Notes under the pieces: generated by a model
What the model was told of the DNA's origin: nothing
What the model saw: only the letters and a program-made list of their open reading frames with translations
Databases searched by the model: none
Source: Micrasema longulum
Lineage: Eukaryota > Arthropoda > Insecta > Trichoptera > Brachycentridae
Reading direction: 5' to 3'
Length of the DNA stretch: 64,000 nucleotides
NCBI GenBank assembly: GCA_022494885.1
Contig: JAGVSM010001251.1
Coordinates: 124,001 to 188,000, forward strand
Position numbers and translations under genes: made by a program
Shown here: positions 1 to 12,800 of the stretch, piece after piece
Layout of the letters: every line of letters begins with the position of its first letter
Position numbering within the stretch: position 1 is the first letter of the stretch

Positions 1-2714
1 TTTACGTAATTGTATTGCGCACTTTATTTGGACACTTCATGTGTCATATTATATTTAAGTAAAACGTAACTTATGGGTTTGTCAAAACTTGGTCTGCAAA
101 AACAATAAAATGATTGAAAACTTTACTTGAATTAGTTATTTCTTAATTTAAAACAGCTAAATCCTCTGTTCTATCAACTTTAACTACAAGCTTCAAAAAT
201 CACTTTTCTTATTACCGTAGAAGTTTTTAAAAGTTGCAATAATTTATTTTGCGCTTTTGCCATCATGTTTCAATTATCTATTCGTGTTCATATAATTGAA
301 CAGCTGCTACTGTTGAAATATTGCCCAGAAACCGCCGTTTCCTACGTCATCATAAATTTCTACAAAACTGAAATACTGTTGTTACAGATCAAATATGCAA
401 GGTACATAGCTAAAATGGGTTCATTGGATTTTTTTATATTCAAATAATAATTTTATTTTTTCCTCGCAGATAAGTTCAACACAACGATATTTTTAAAACC
501 ATAAAATTGTGGTCCTTGTCTTATAAGACGTTTTTAAACGGGTGGCAAAAAACGGACGGTCAAAATGCGACGATTGCTGGAACTAGACCGGTTTGTTCAA
601 AAGGGGAGTTTTTTTTTTTTTAATGCGAAGTGAACTTTTTTTTCTTATTTTCTCTTATGTAAAAATACATATAACATCAAAAACCTATTTTATTAAATAC
701 GTAAACCCAGAGTCATACTTATAAGGTTTTTTTTCATTGTTTTGCTCTTCTTTATTCGTTATTTGTTAACAAGCATATTCTTGCAATTTACCCTTCAAAT
801 GAATAAACTTCCATATAAACCATAAAGATAAATTTCTACTCAGCATTATGTGTTAAATTCAACTTATTCTAGCTATGTAAGACAGAGTTTGACCAAATTT
901 CTCAAAATATCACAAGTCATTCACTATTTTCTATACCGTAATAATCAGTTCCGTATTTGTAATCAACTGCGCACACAAAAGTAAAGTAAGAAACACACAC
1001 TGAAGACAAATAGGATAAAACGTTCCTATCTAAGTCATAGCTCATTGGCCGTGCCCGGCAAACTAAAGACCCTAATGAGTACCTAGTGGATATTATGTAT
1101 ACATACTACAATACGGTCTCGTTTCTTTGTTTGTTTTTCTTATTATACGTGGAAAAACAAAAGAAAAATAATGGGCCTCGTTTAGTCGTTCTTATGAAAA
1201 AACGGTTTATTTAGCCAAAGTATCATTTTTCATAATCGAATAGTACAGATAAAAATAATACACGTTTTTTTTTATTTTAATCAAAACTTCAATTGGAAAA
1301 TACAGTTTTAGTCCAAATTGATTTTGTATTACCGATTGGGAAAATGATACCAGTAGTACATAACTTTTATTAACTTACAGATGACTTAACTTTTAGATTT
1401 CTCGGGATCTCTACCAGAAATAATTTGTGTAATGAAACAAGCAACCGTTCTTTGAGAAAATAGAATCTCTTTCTTATTAAATTTACGCGCACCCTACAAA
1501 CCTTCAGTTTACGGCAAATCAATTAAACAAAATCATTAATTTGTGATCCTTGTAGATTTTACGTCCAAATGCTCTTTTATCGACCCTTTCAATTAAAATA
1601 ATACCCCATTAAAACATAAACATCGGGGAATGTTCAATTTAGAATGTACACAACGCATTTTGTTCGTTCCCGAGAATTAATCTTTGACGTAATAAAAAAG
1701 CGGTGCGCCGTTCGCCCAATAAAATTTTGCTTACACAACCAAACAGGAGAACTGAGCAATTTTTAGCCCAAATATTTTACGAAATGTGAACCAAAAAGCC
1801 AACGTATTTTAAAATGAGTCATACGAAGGCACTCTTTTATATTTGTACATAATGTACACACCCTCACTACCACTGTCGTCAATTCGCTCGAGTGACTCTC
1901 GCTGTTCCTGTCAATTTTAATTTGCTGTTCTGACGACAACGTAATTAAATGATGTAACTTCATTGGATGGAAATTCAGTATGTTACGAAACTGAGTTTTA
2001 CTCCAATCTGGCGCTCAATGTGTACTCTTTGTTTGTAAAAAAACAATTTTCATTATTTTACTAAAGCAAGATAATATTAAGTTTTAACATTCAAATTATT
2101 AAAATGTAAATAAACAATTTTGTACAATAAACCATTGAAGTTAATAATGGTTAGATTAATATGTTTAAAATTATATTTATTGTTACTTTTTGTATGCTAA
2201 AAGCGTGGTTAAACAAACACGTCTTTGATTCTAAAGTTCAATTCTAATTAATGAAACATATTTTCTTCGGTCAACCATTTATTATTTGCGATTTTTATCA
2301 GAAATTGAGTTTAGTTATAATTTAAATACAGTTAGTCCCTCAAACAAAAAGAGATTAGTCAGAGATTGACTATATTTAACAGAAATTACGTATTTTCTGA
2401 GATCGGAACATCGAGGTATAAACATTTACAGGGCTTATTGTTTGTGATAATTTTCTTGTAAAGTGACTATTTTACACATTGTGTAACATCCATTTTTTTA
2501 AAGTAAAATTATTAATTACCATTATTGATTACCTATTTTCAATATTAGTGAGATTTCCTCAAAACTTTTGCCTACTTGGAACCACCTAAAAATACGTTTC
2601 GGTTATAATTATTTTTGTTTAACCAGTTTCTGTTAGTTCAATCAATAATATTAAAGGCTTTTTTTTGTAAACGCATGATAAATTATACACTTCACGGAAT
2701 TAATTTAAATTGAT

Positions 2715-2870
2715 TGTTAATTTAACAGAGATGGAGAATTTTTCGGGAGAATATGGAATCTTGGCATACACTTAGCTTATGACTCGTCATTGGCTAGTTA
2801 AATTTGCCACTTTTTACATTATCTTACCCTTAATATTTTACCCACGTTCAAATTTACTTCAATTTATGAA
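2715..2870 (-). repeat. R1 repeat, old antisense fragment
   Basis: Diverged antisense order is seen: aacagagatggagaattt, gagaatatggaatcttggcata, gcttatgactcgtcattggctagtt, tgccactttttacatt, then gttcaaatttacttcaatt. Confidence 0.6.
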
Positions 2871-4214
2871 ATCTCCGCTGTTTTAAATACAGCAAATACA
2901 GCTGTAAATAAAATTGTATGTAAGTTTTCTGAAGTTTCATTTTCATAGCGTCAGATGTTTATCTGTGAGGTTTTTGTCGTCTTGATTACATGAAAACACC
3001 GTAAAATTAACCGTGTTTTTACCTACCTTACGTTGTGTTTACCACTCAAATGCCAGGTGACTTTTCTAGTGACATTTAGGGGTGATTTCAAATCATAAAT
3101 CTACTCGAATTTGTATACAAGCATGGCGAGCAAACCTTTAGGGTCTAAAAATAGCTCTCTATCGATCAATTATTAGTCTCCGAGTTAAATGCAATCTTAC
3201 AATTTGCTTCTCCGATTGGGAGACGGGTGCCCTTTGAGCGTGTCTGGGACCTATTAATCGCCACAGTACGGTTTTCACGCTGCATGAGCACTTACAAATT
3301 AAATGCAAATATGGCCACTTTGTGTAATGAAATGCTAGACCAATATTCAGATGTTTGTCACATGATACGGTGAATCTGTTTACCACTGCTTTGTGTGATT
3401 GAAAATAACAATTACTAACGCAATAAGCCTCAATTTTTTTGGACATTTTCTTTCTTATTTTGCGAGAGACATTGTCCTCATTATAAAGGTTTTCTGCGTC
3501 TTCGTGCTTCAAAACAGCAGGCTTTTTTTTTAAAGGAGTTGTAAATATGTGTTACTTATTTTATTTTTGTGACTGTCCTAATGTTTTCATTCCGTGTAAA
3601 TAATCAACATTTTTATACAAATTTCTAGTCTTTTATAATAATTGCTGATTATAAAATGATGAGATGATTCATTGTTTTTTTTATGTTTTTACTTAAAAAA
3701 GTGTTAAACTAAGCCAAAATAAAATTTGCGTATCAACGTTACAATTTTCTTTTAAAATTGGGGATTTCTGAAATTTCTCCACGTGTGACGTCTCAAGTTC
3801 TCTTCCGCTTTTTCTCGATCAGTTCTACCAATTGGTCGTACCGAAACCGAAAATATTTTACAATTTTTCTACCATTAATTGGTTTATATTTTTTCATACA
3901 TTTTCTATAAAATCTGCCAAATTTTATTAAATGCTCTTATTTTTACCACTTTACAATACTTTAGTGAATATATAGTACATGTTAATATTTTTTGTAACAT
4001 AAATGATATATAAATATATAGTGTTTTAAAACTGTGAATTGTGCTGTTTTGATATTTTATAACTTTTCTTTGGATATTATATTTTCTATATTTATGTTTA
4101 TTCTCATATTAAAGTATACCAACCATCCTTGGTATGGCTTACTTCAGAAAAGACGCTTTTTTAAATATCATGTTTAATGAAATGCAAAAACGAATAAAAA
4201 AATACATTTAAATT

Positions 4215-4545
4215 TACTGAAATTCGTTTTCAGTTGGTTCAGCCGAATGAATATCGCGCACATGATAAAGGTTTCAGCTCGTTTACTTCACAAAAGTCAA
4301 CAAGTGCAAGAATTGAGAAAATGTGGATGTTCAAACATAAGCAGAATGGTGAATGTCACACAGGGCGTAAAGTGGCCGCTTAAACCAGCCAATGACAGGT
4401 CATAAGCCGTCATAGCCTAGACTTCCATATTCCCTTCTCACAAACGTTTTCCCTCCATTGCAACAAATTTATATCTAAATAACTCCCTAGGGAGGAAATC
4501 CAGCCTTCCTGTAAACATTTGGACTCATGATATAACACCTATATG
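4215..4545 (+). repeat. R1 repeat, diverged sense copy with tandem-type junction
   Basis: Sense blocks appear in the order GATAAAGGTTTCAGCTCGTTTACTTCAC, GCAGAATGGTGAATGTCACACAG, GTAAAGTGGCCGCTTAAACCAGCC, ACAGGTCATAAGCC, then CCATTGCAACAA and AATAACTCCCTAGGGAGG. The end of one monomer therefore runs directly into the start of the next, as in a tandem array. It is diverged and older than the 11659 and 20932 copies. Confidence 0.8.
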
Positions 4546-5439
4546 TGTATATGAACAGTAAGGGAATGTAATTTATTTATTGAAAATATAAAATTACATA
4601 AATAATGTATAGTTTTAATTGAACATATGTTTTATGTCATGTTTGAAGATGATAATATAAAGTCATATTAATGAATTAGTTACAATGAAAAGAATTACCC
4701 ACGGTAGTTATAGGTTTTGATGTGATTTTTTGTGAAAAGTTAATTAAAAGTGATGAACAAAAACATCCCATTTTCCGGTCTCCTTTCAGTCAGTTCTCGT
4801 GTAGTTCAAACATTCAACACAATTAGTTTTTCAAATTAATTCTTTAAGGTCTTTATATTTCGTTTTATATTTGTCTACATATATTTTTCTTAAAAATTAA
4901 TACATGAGATAAAATTCACAAAACAGTATTGTTTACTTATTAATTTAACAAAAAATTATAATATCCTTGAATTAAATTTATGTTTCTTTCTAGGAATACG
5001 TGTGCCAAAGAACAAACCTTGCATTTTTAGTTTATTTTATTTTATTTAACATGTATAGTTTTATTTTTGTTTACTCAAAAATTGTTTACAATCAAGTATT
5101 TATTTATTTTATTCGTACAATAAATATTTAATATTTCACTGTTCCGATTAATATTTGATTTTCTTATATTTTTTATGTCACTTTTTTTTAAAGTGCTTTT
5201 TTAAATGCAATATCTTTTTTTTTAGATAAAGTCTCCATTACATTACCATTAAACTGGTTAAAATAACTTTTTAAAGTTTTGTTGGTGGTTTTACTGTAAA
5301 AATAGATCAGAAAAATGTTGTTTTTTCGATAATTTTTTTTCAGATTCGTTTCCTTTTTTTGCTTCATTCTAAGTCGAAAATTCTTTACACAAAATTCTCA
5401 TTTGAAATGTCTAGTTTTTTCGTTTTTTAGAGAACTCTG

Positions 5440-5676
5440 GCATTTCAGAATCAATATGTCAGGAGTAGAAATTAGTGTAACCACCGGAGGGTTCAAGGGA
5501 CAGTTCCGTTCCATTACACCATGGGGGATTGGGGGTGAGAGTAGGACACCTCCCCATTGATGACACCACCATTGTCCGGACATGGCCGGCATCGCGACAC
5601 GACTCTTACATAAAGGTTTCCACGGCAACAAAGAAGGACAACAAACCGTACTACCAAACTCCCACCAGGGCCGGTA
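5440..5676. other. GC-richer block of unknown origin beside LINE-B
   Basis: About 235 bp near 50% GC (for example ccaccggagggttcaaggg, acaccaccattgtccggac, cccaccagggccgg) abut the decayed LINE-B copy at 5677. The composition is abrupt against flanks that are mostly A and T. It may be part of the same or another transposon. Confidence 0.4.
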
Positions 5677-6290
5677 TTGCAAAGAAACGCTAAGGACTTT
5701 ATCGATATCTGGTATTTGTCAACTGGGCAATTACACAGAAAAAACGTAAGATTAAAAGTCGTAGCTAAATATGGTTTTTACGTTTTCACAAAAAATGGGT
5801 TTATTACAAAATTAACCGTTTACAATGAAATCATGATGCCAAGGCTAATGTATGGGAGCGATGAATGGAAAATTAAAAAAAAAGTTTGTAAGTACACTGA
5901 GTTGTGTTGAAATGAAATCTCTAAGAAAAATGGTGATAAAACTAAGTACGATAGATAAGTGTCGAGATCTGTGCATTATAACAAACTTAAGACAAGCATT
6001 ATCGAAAAAAAAAGTGCTTCGTTAGTTTGGACATGTAGAGCATATAGACAATGAAAAAACGGCTAAATGGATTTACAGTGGAAATTGAATGGAAGGACAA
6101 ATTCAACAAATACTTTAAGATGAACAAGTCAAAGGTCGGAATAATCGTCGTGTATATATGAAATGTATGAATGTAGAATGTAGATGAAACTAGCTTTATG
6201 TATATGCAAATACATATCAAAGTGGCATTCTATCCTCTCTGCCTACCTCAATGGGGAAACAGTGTGGCAGTTTGTTTTTTTTGTGCAAAT
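5677..6290 (+). mobile_element. LINE-B 3' end, heavily decayed
   Basis: LTVYNEIMMPRLMYGSDEW is readable near 5820-5865. After multiple frameshifts come ggacatgtagagcatatagacaatg, caaattcaacaaatactttaag and the typical 3' tail (ctctctgcctacctcaatggggaaacagtgtggcagtttg). It is the oldest of the larger LINE-B copies. Confidence 0.85.
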
Positions 6291-7229
6291 GGGTTGCCTT
6301 GTAATATTATTTTCACACAACCCACTTTGTCCAATTTTGTTAAAAAGGTAACAATTGTTGCGTTTTCGTCAAAATGAACAAAACGAATTACATTACTCAA
6401 CCATTATTTTCCTGTGTACGAAAAATTAGCGTTTACTTTATCGGTTGACATTGGTTTATCGTTTTCGCATAATCAAGACGCTCAACCAATTCCAACACCT
6501 AAAGCTTTACCCCCTTTCATTTACTCGTCCATCTAGGATCCAGCCTAATTGTTCAATGTCAAATAGCACTAAAACATCGTTTATAACATCGTATTTGAAA
6601 TCACAACGCCATGTTATATAACTAAATTAGTCTGTGTGTTTAATTTTTTCACAATTTATAATTACCTTTATTACTCAACGTCAGATGAGGTCTTTTATTT
6701 CAGGTACCATTATATTCTGCGGAGAAAAATACAAATCCCAGGTGTCACATTGTTTGGCATTAACTATTCTGCCCGTCTTTAAACATCCAATAATAGTTAA
6801 TAAACACTACAATGAAAGCACTCGCTCCTTTCCCAAAACTGTTTATAAAGACTTGTGTCTTTTTTCAGTTTTGCATATTCACTATCTATTTTAAAAAAAA
6901 CTTATTAAGCGTAAATTTTATTCTTCTTTACAATCAAACCATGAAAATAACAAAACGTAGAAATTTAACAAGTTTTCGTTGTACCCTTCACTGCAGTGTT
7001 GTTAATTTGTAATTAATCAAATACATATGGTCAGTACAATCACATTTTTCTAATTTCCCCGCATGATAGTGAAGGAATACAGTGTTGAGTTCCAAATTGA
7101 GACCGCAACCGTACGCTCCAGATCCCGTTTCGGAAAGGGAGAAGAACGTAGTCATACTAACATAATAAATAATAACAATAAACTACAACAAACGATAAGT
7201 AGATAAATAAAAAATAAATAAAAAACGAC

Positions 7230-7440
7230 ACAAAACCCAAAAAATTTTTAAGAAACATTAGAAGAATTTGTCGGATACAACATGCACTCAGGCAAAAGAA
7301 AAAAAAACAATACGCACTTCCATTATGTTGCATTCCAACTCAACCCAGGGTTCTTGGCTTTGTAGAGTTTGGGATACGTTATTATAATTATTTTTTGTAA
7401 TATGTATGTATTTTATGAATAAATAAAAAATGTTTTCAAA
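7230..7440 (+). mobile_element. LINE 3' end (tail family R3), sense copy
   Basis: gcattccaactcaacccagggttcttggctttgtagagtttgggatacgttattat is followed by an AATAAATAAAAAATG tail. The same block recurs antisense at 60060-60215 and 62190-62320, each with an A-rich end on the expected side, so this is a retroelement 3' terminus. Confidence 0.65.
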
Positions 7441-7839
7441 AAACACATAAGTACATCAAATTATCAAGACACTACTGGCAAAGTCCTAACACAGATCCTT
7501 ACACGATCCCTATCGAACTCTGATTCCTCACATAAACCCTAATTGTCCTAACATCAACAGTAGAAACAATCTTGTGCAAAGACCCTAATCGTCCTAACAA
7601 CCTCTCAAACCTTGAAGCAGACGAAACGGGTCTTAGAGCGTAGTCAGCGCACGGTTCTCTTGAGTGAGTCTACAATTTAGGTTTGTAATGGACTATTTCC
7701 CTTCTACGGGACAAGAACAACATAGACTGACAAGAATTTAGTTCAGACAACCGACGCAAGGACCCAAGTATGAATCATCAGCATTGTAAATGCTTTGAAT
7801 TCCTTTTTCCCTTCTCGGAATTTGCTCCCTCTCAATCTG

Positions 7840-7905
7840 GATATCTCTCTAGGGGGTGGAACTCAACTTTGCCTGCAAGTATTTGGACATGCATACAATA
7901 TTGTT
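7840..7905 (+). repeat. R1 repeat, short diverged fragment
   Basis: tctctctagggggtggaactcaactttgcctgcaagtatttggac resembles the R1 block around AACTCCCTAGGGAGGAAATCCAG...GGAC. It is short, so confidence is low. Confidence 0.4.
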
Positions 7906-8381
7906 TTAAAAAAACAAGTTTGGTTTGACTTTACTAAGAACTTGCAATTAATTATTCACCGAGAATTCCAGAATGCCCTTTTTGTGTTAGTCTCATTTGA
8001 ATACCAAATTCCTGCAATCAAAATATGCATATTATAACTTTACGTTGCATGAATGCAGTGACATTACATACAGACGCTCCCCCTTTTCGCGGTTTGATGC
8101 GCTATCCGCAAATATACAGAACGGGATGCGAAAACCGCGAATCTGAAATATTCATTCATACACGACCACGCGGTGTGAATCTTCAATATATTACGAATTA
8201 ATTCAATGGAACTGGATTGGAAAATATTCCGCGCATAATTTTACTGCATTCCTTGGCGATATATTAAAATTATTGATTAAATAAACCTCTTTTTACAATC
8301 GCGCCATACAACGAGTGAAATTCGAATGCTACTATTTATTAAATGATATTAAAAATTCGTTTAACCTCTTATCGACTTTTC

Positions 8382-8428
8382 TATGTCTACCGGTTTCGAG
8401 ACGTACCCATCTCTTCGTCGGGACACCA
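8382..8428 (-). other. Hammerhead-ribozyme-like motif
   Basis: The minus strand has GTGTC, then CCGACGA, then GAGA-loop-UCUC, then GAAA, then a short segment and GACAU. Helix I (GUGUC/GACAU) and helix II (GAGA/UCUC) can form. The core CUGANGA has one change (U to C), an extra A precedes helix II, and helix III would be very short, so activity is doubtful. Penelope-like and other retroelements are known to carry hammerheads. Confidence 0.3.
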
Positions 8429-10139
8429 ATTAAACTAGCATGTAAAACTCACTATTCACCTTTGCCATAATTGTTGCACAAAAATTAAAAACCAACATGC
8501 TGTGAATTTTAATAAACACCCTTACGTGCACTGATAAGTTGTGAAAATATTTCATGTTGTGGGAGAAATAGTTTGGTAGAAATAGTAGGGAGAACTAGTA
8601 AAATATTTGACTACAAAGTTCATGCTTTAAATATAAATAGTATATGTTATTTTTTGTTAAAAATCATTTTTATATCACGCACATATTTTTTCAAATATTT
8701 ATTTTCCAAAGAAATATCTTTAAAACTAGCATTCATATAGTTATTTTGATCCCGCGAAACCAAAACTGGTTTGCTGGTTATATTTTTGTTATCATAATAC
8801 ATACATAGGTATACATATTAAAATTCTGTTGTATGGTAAACTAAACATTTTGTTTATAACATAATTTGTACTTGAACACTAAATATTGAAATCCAATAAG
8901 GTTTTAATATCTTAATACAATATGTTTATTTTCTTTACGTAGTGTTTTCTATAAGAAATGCTACGAGCATAATTTGTTTAACATAGTGCGTAATCTAACG
9001 TTCACTATTTTGTTTACTTGAATGAACACATGAAAACTTATTACATTATTCATATATGTTTAAAAATATATACTACTTCGTTAATTAGTAATATATCTAG
9101 CGGGACAGTCATATTTTGCTAAAATATTATCCCATTTAATAATTTAAATTAGCGTGTTATCTTTTTTTAATTATCCAATAACTTAATTGTATCGGCTCAT
9201 ATTCGACAGTAATGAAACCCAATGCTCAATTGCATGATGAGAAGAGAAAATAATGATGTCGTCCTTTAATGAAGATTGTCTTCTTTGTCGGCGTTAAGGG
9301 TGAAGTTTTATCGAAGTTTTTTTGCGCAGCCTCGGCCGATAGGTCAGTTTTTAGCGCTCAGTCCAAGTCTGGACGCAGCACGTTTGCTCCTGGCTCGATA
9401 AGTCATCATAGAACATTTACACCTCTCCATGTTTATTATAAATGGCGTAATCTGCGCTGCATGCTGTTTGACTAGTATATTGCAATTGTTAATCTAAACG
9501 GACCCAATTGTGTTTTTAGCTTGATTTGTCTGTCAAAATAGCTTTTTTATGGTAGCAGAAATCAGTTCATTTATTTAGAAAGGTTGTTTGCTATCAGAGC
9601 CGATCATTTCTTTGATTTAATTTTGGTGCTTGGTTTTTTCTAATATCTTCTCCCTGGATTTGCTATCTCTGAGGTCAGCTATGGCATACGTTTTTTTTTT
9701 AATACATGTCAACTGAACTTGAATACACCTGTGGAAGCGATGCATTTCGCTGGAGTTTGAAAGGCGTGAATAAGTTAAGTGCGTACTTCAACCATAGAAG
9801 ATCACCACCCTTAGTCATGAGGAACCCGACTGCAGAAGAAGAATGGATTTTTTATGATACATTGCATTTTATAAAATTAATTGACGATCAGTTTCTTTTT
9901 CTTTTCCACATCCGTCCTTAAGCAAAACACGTGGACATCATCAAACGCAAACGCATCCAGATGATTCTATAGCCCACCAGAATTCTTGTGTCATTAGGTA
10001 CATAAAAAATATAAATCAAAATATTTAAAAATACATGTATTCGCCACTTAACATGCTGTTTAGACCATTATTTGAATAAAAAATATTAAGGATTGTGTGA
10101 ATGGAACATTTTGTTGACAAAAAAAGCTTAAGAATTTAA

Positions 10140-10320
10140 TTGCAACAAAGTTGCAAACCTTTTTTGTGAAGAACATATGGAAGTCAAGGCACTTACAGGG
10201 TTTATGAGCTAAAACTGTTTAAGTGAACACTTTAAATACTTTGTAACATTTAAAATTCTTCCAACGATTAAACATCTATTTTTGTTCAACTCATTTGTTT
10301 ACTTAAAAACTTTTTGCTGC
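10140..10320 (-). repeat. R1 repeat, old antisense fragment
   Basis: Blocks gtgaagaacatatggaagtcaaggcacttacagggtttatgagct, aagtgaacactttaaatactttgtaacattt and cgattaaacatctatttttgttcaa are recognisable in R1 antisense order, strongly diverged. Confidence 0.55.
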
Positions 10321-11429
10321 GTAAAAAAGCTGAATTCTTAATTGATACGGGAAAAAATTAAAACATGGTACTCAATTGTAAAAAATATTTTATTTTTTGT
10401 TAACATTACAAGATGGATTAATTGTTAAAAAAGGCATTTTATTTAGAAATAATAAAAATAAAAAAAACATAAGAATTAAAAATATTACAACATAGATGAG
10501 AATATGAAAAAGGCATTTACAGGGTTTGTCAATATTTATTTCCGAAAAATGACTGGCAAGACAATTTTTTCGGAGAGATTTTTGTCACTGTTTTCTCCTT
10601 TAGTTTTTAAAGAATTTTGATTTTTGTCTACGTAATTGAAATATTATTTCACATTTGTTTCAAAGACGATTTTTTGGTTATGTGCATTCAAGTAGACAAA
10701 TATATTTTTAGGACTTCTCATTCTGCTTGTATAAACCATAATAAATCATTTCAGTTTGTCATAATCAGACCATCTAAAACAGTAATCTTTTTTTGTCAGC
10801 ATACATCAAAGATGAACAAACAAGATATTCCAAAAAAAAAACAGTTTAATTGCTAAACACGACAGAATAATATTTTATTCACCGAAAATGGGAAATTGAT
10901 AGGAAATTTTGATAAATATAAAAACTGTATTTGCCCTAATGTGTCAGATAACAACAGTAATATCTAAAATTCTCGTAAAGGGTGCGCTCCCTGCACAGTA
11001 TTAAGGGTTGCGTGTTAAACAAAAAAATTCTTCACTACATTCCAGAGTGGTGACTTATATACGATATGGTTTATATTTTTTAAATATCGTAATAATTTCT
11101 TTTTACCTACATCTTTATTTAAATCTCTGCCCCTAAGATATACAGAAAAATGTATATTACTTAAATTTACAGTAAAAAAAAAAATACAGTTTTAAAAAAC
11201 CAGATATTCCAAGTACATAAAACTATCAAAAGCGTTATTTTAAACGACGTCATAAGAAATATTTAATTTCATCGAAATTTAAAGCTAAATAAATTTATAT
11301 ATTTAAACAATCATTCAGATAAGATAAATTACAAAATTTAACCGAACATAATGATACAGTTGTTGATTTCATTAATTTCTAAGGTGAGTTAATTAAATTG
11401 AAATGAGTATAAAGACAAAGTTAATAGAA

Positions 11430-11658
11430 ATATTTTTTTACCATCTTCTTTTTCTTATCGTTTCTCTCCTTGATGGAAGTTGGATATCTTTTTCCATCCG
11501 TCGAAGAACGTCGTCGTTTCCGACTTTGTTTACCCAGGAGATTTTTATTATCTTGCTGCAGCGCCACATTTCAAAGGCTTCTTCTTTTTCAAAGTGCTTT
11601 GGGTAAGTGTCCACGTTGAGACGCTGTTAAAAAGTACTGAGAAAACGTAACATTGTAC
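11430..11658 (-). mobile_element. LINE-A reverse transcriptase fragment, 3' part beyond the R1 insertion
   Basis: This continues the 12165-12800 element across the R1 insertion. The minus-strand frame gives STWTLT near 11615, EEAFEMWRCSKIIKISW near 11560 and NDDVLRRM near 11510. This is the usual post-thumb region of these elements (..FEMW....LKI.W...V.NEEVLRR). At least one frameshift follows the STWTLT part. The coding-like signal fades near 11430. Confidence 0.85.
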
Positions 11659-12164
11659 TAACATATTACAAAAGAGATGAAGAACATTTAATAGAAGGTA
11701 ATATAGAAGTCTAGGCATCTACAGGGCTTATGACCTGTCAATGGCTGGTTTAAGTGGCTTCTTAACACACTGTGTAACATTCACCATTCTGCCTATATTT
11801 GAACATCTATATTCCTTCAATTCTTTCATCTGTTGATGTTTGTGAAGTTAAAGAGCTGAAACTTTATTTATGCGGGTGAGATTCATCTAATTGAATTATT
11901 TTACCTACATACTAGGCAACGCCTGAAAATGTTTTTTTTTCAATTTCTATACTTCTTCATGGACCAGGTGGATTTATCAGTGTGTAAAGTGGCCACTTAA
12001 ACCAGCCATTGACAGGTCATAAGCCCTGTAGATACCTAGACTTCTATATTACCTTCTCTTAAATGTTCTTCATCTCTGTTGCAATATGTTAATATAAACA
12101 GCTCCCCAGGGAGTTGAATCCAGTCTTTGTCTACAAAAATTTGGACAAAATCAAAATATTGTTT
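11659..12164 (-). mobile_element. R1 element copy with 12-bp target-site duplication, inverted-arm form
   Basis: This 506-bp insertion is flanked by direct GTAACATTGTAC at 11647-11658 and 12165-12176. Using CAGCTCCCCAGGGAGTTG as the sense strand, 11659 to about 11979 is antisense (long arm) and about 11980-12164 is sense (short arm). The element ends in CAAAATATTGTTT beside the duplication. Shared blocks include GTGTAAAGTGGCCACTTAAA, ACAGGTCATAAGCCCTGTAG and TTCAGCTCTTTAACTTCAC. Removing it restores the LINE-A reading path, so insertion is certain. The element class is inferred. Confidence 0.9.
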
Positions 12165-12800
12165 GTAACATTGTACAATGCGCATTCTGAGGTCTAAATT
12201 AAAGTCTCTACTGCAAAGAAGGTCACGCATCCTAAAAAAGCAGTCTTGCGCCATCTCTATTCTGACTTTGATCTCTGGTAAGTGATTTCATTTATCATTC
12301 AGCCAGCATTTTAAATATTTGTATTGATGGACTTCCTCAATTACCTGCGCTCCAAGTTTTAAAGTCATTGGGAAAGTTGGTGGCTTTTTTAGGATAACTA
12401 TACATTTAGTCTTGGAAATATTTATCTATCCGTTTATTCAAACTAGCTGTGTGAACGTTGTCCAACAATCACTGCAGGCTTTCTTTACTATCTGCTAGAA
12501 GTACAGTATCATCCGCGTATGAGGTGTTGTTTATAATTTGTCCATTAATGGTAATGCCGTCTGTTTATTCATTTAGCGCATCTCTAAAAATGACTTTAGA
12601 GTACAAATTAGAAAGGGGAGGAGACAGAATGCATCCTTGCCGGACTCCTCAACAAACGTTTATATCAGATGTCAATTTATCATCCACTGTTACGGCAGCT
12701 TTTTTATGCCAGTTGAGGTTACCAATTATCCTTATATCTTTAGAATCTAGGTGTTTCTTTTTTAGAAGTTTATAGTGCCGCACTTTATCAAATATTTTTT
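12165..12800 (-). mobile_element. Non-LTR retrotransposon (LINE-A) reverse transcriptase fragment, 5' part
   Basis: Read on the minus strand, the segment carries classic reverse transcriptase signatures in order: FDKVRHYKLL near 12790, then GVRQGCILSPP near 12650, then the catalytic YADDTVLLAD near 12500, then ...RMRIVQCY near 12190. Several in-frame stops and small shifts show it is dead. The frame is cut at 12165 by an R1 insertion and resumes at 11658. The order and spacing fit the palm and thumb of a LINE RT. The clade is not assigned. Confidence 0.9.

Noticed and set aside
9706..9921. 71-codon open frame on the plus strand with mixed composition
   Set aside because: No recognisable family, no splice context and no codon-use argument. 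The frame length is expected by chance across 64 kb.
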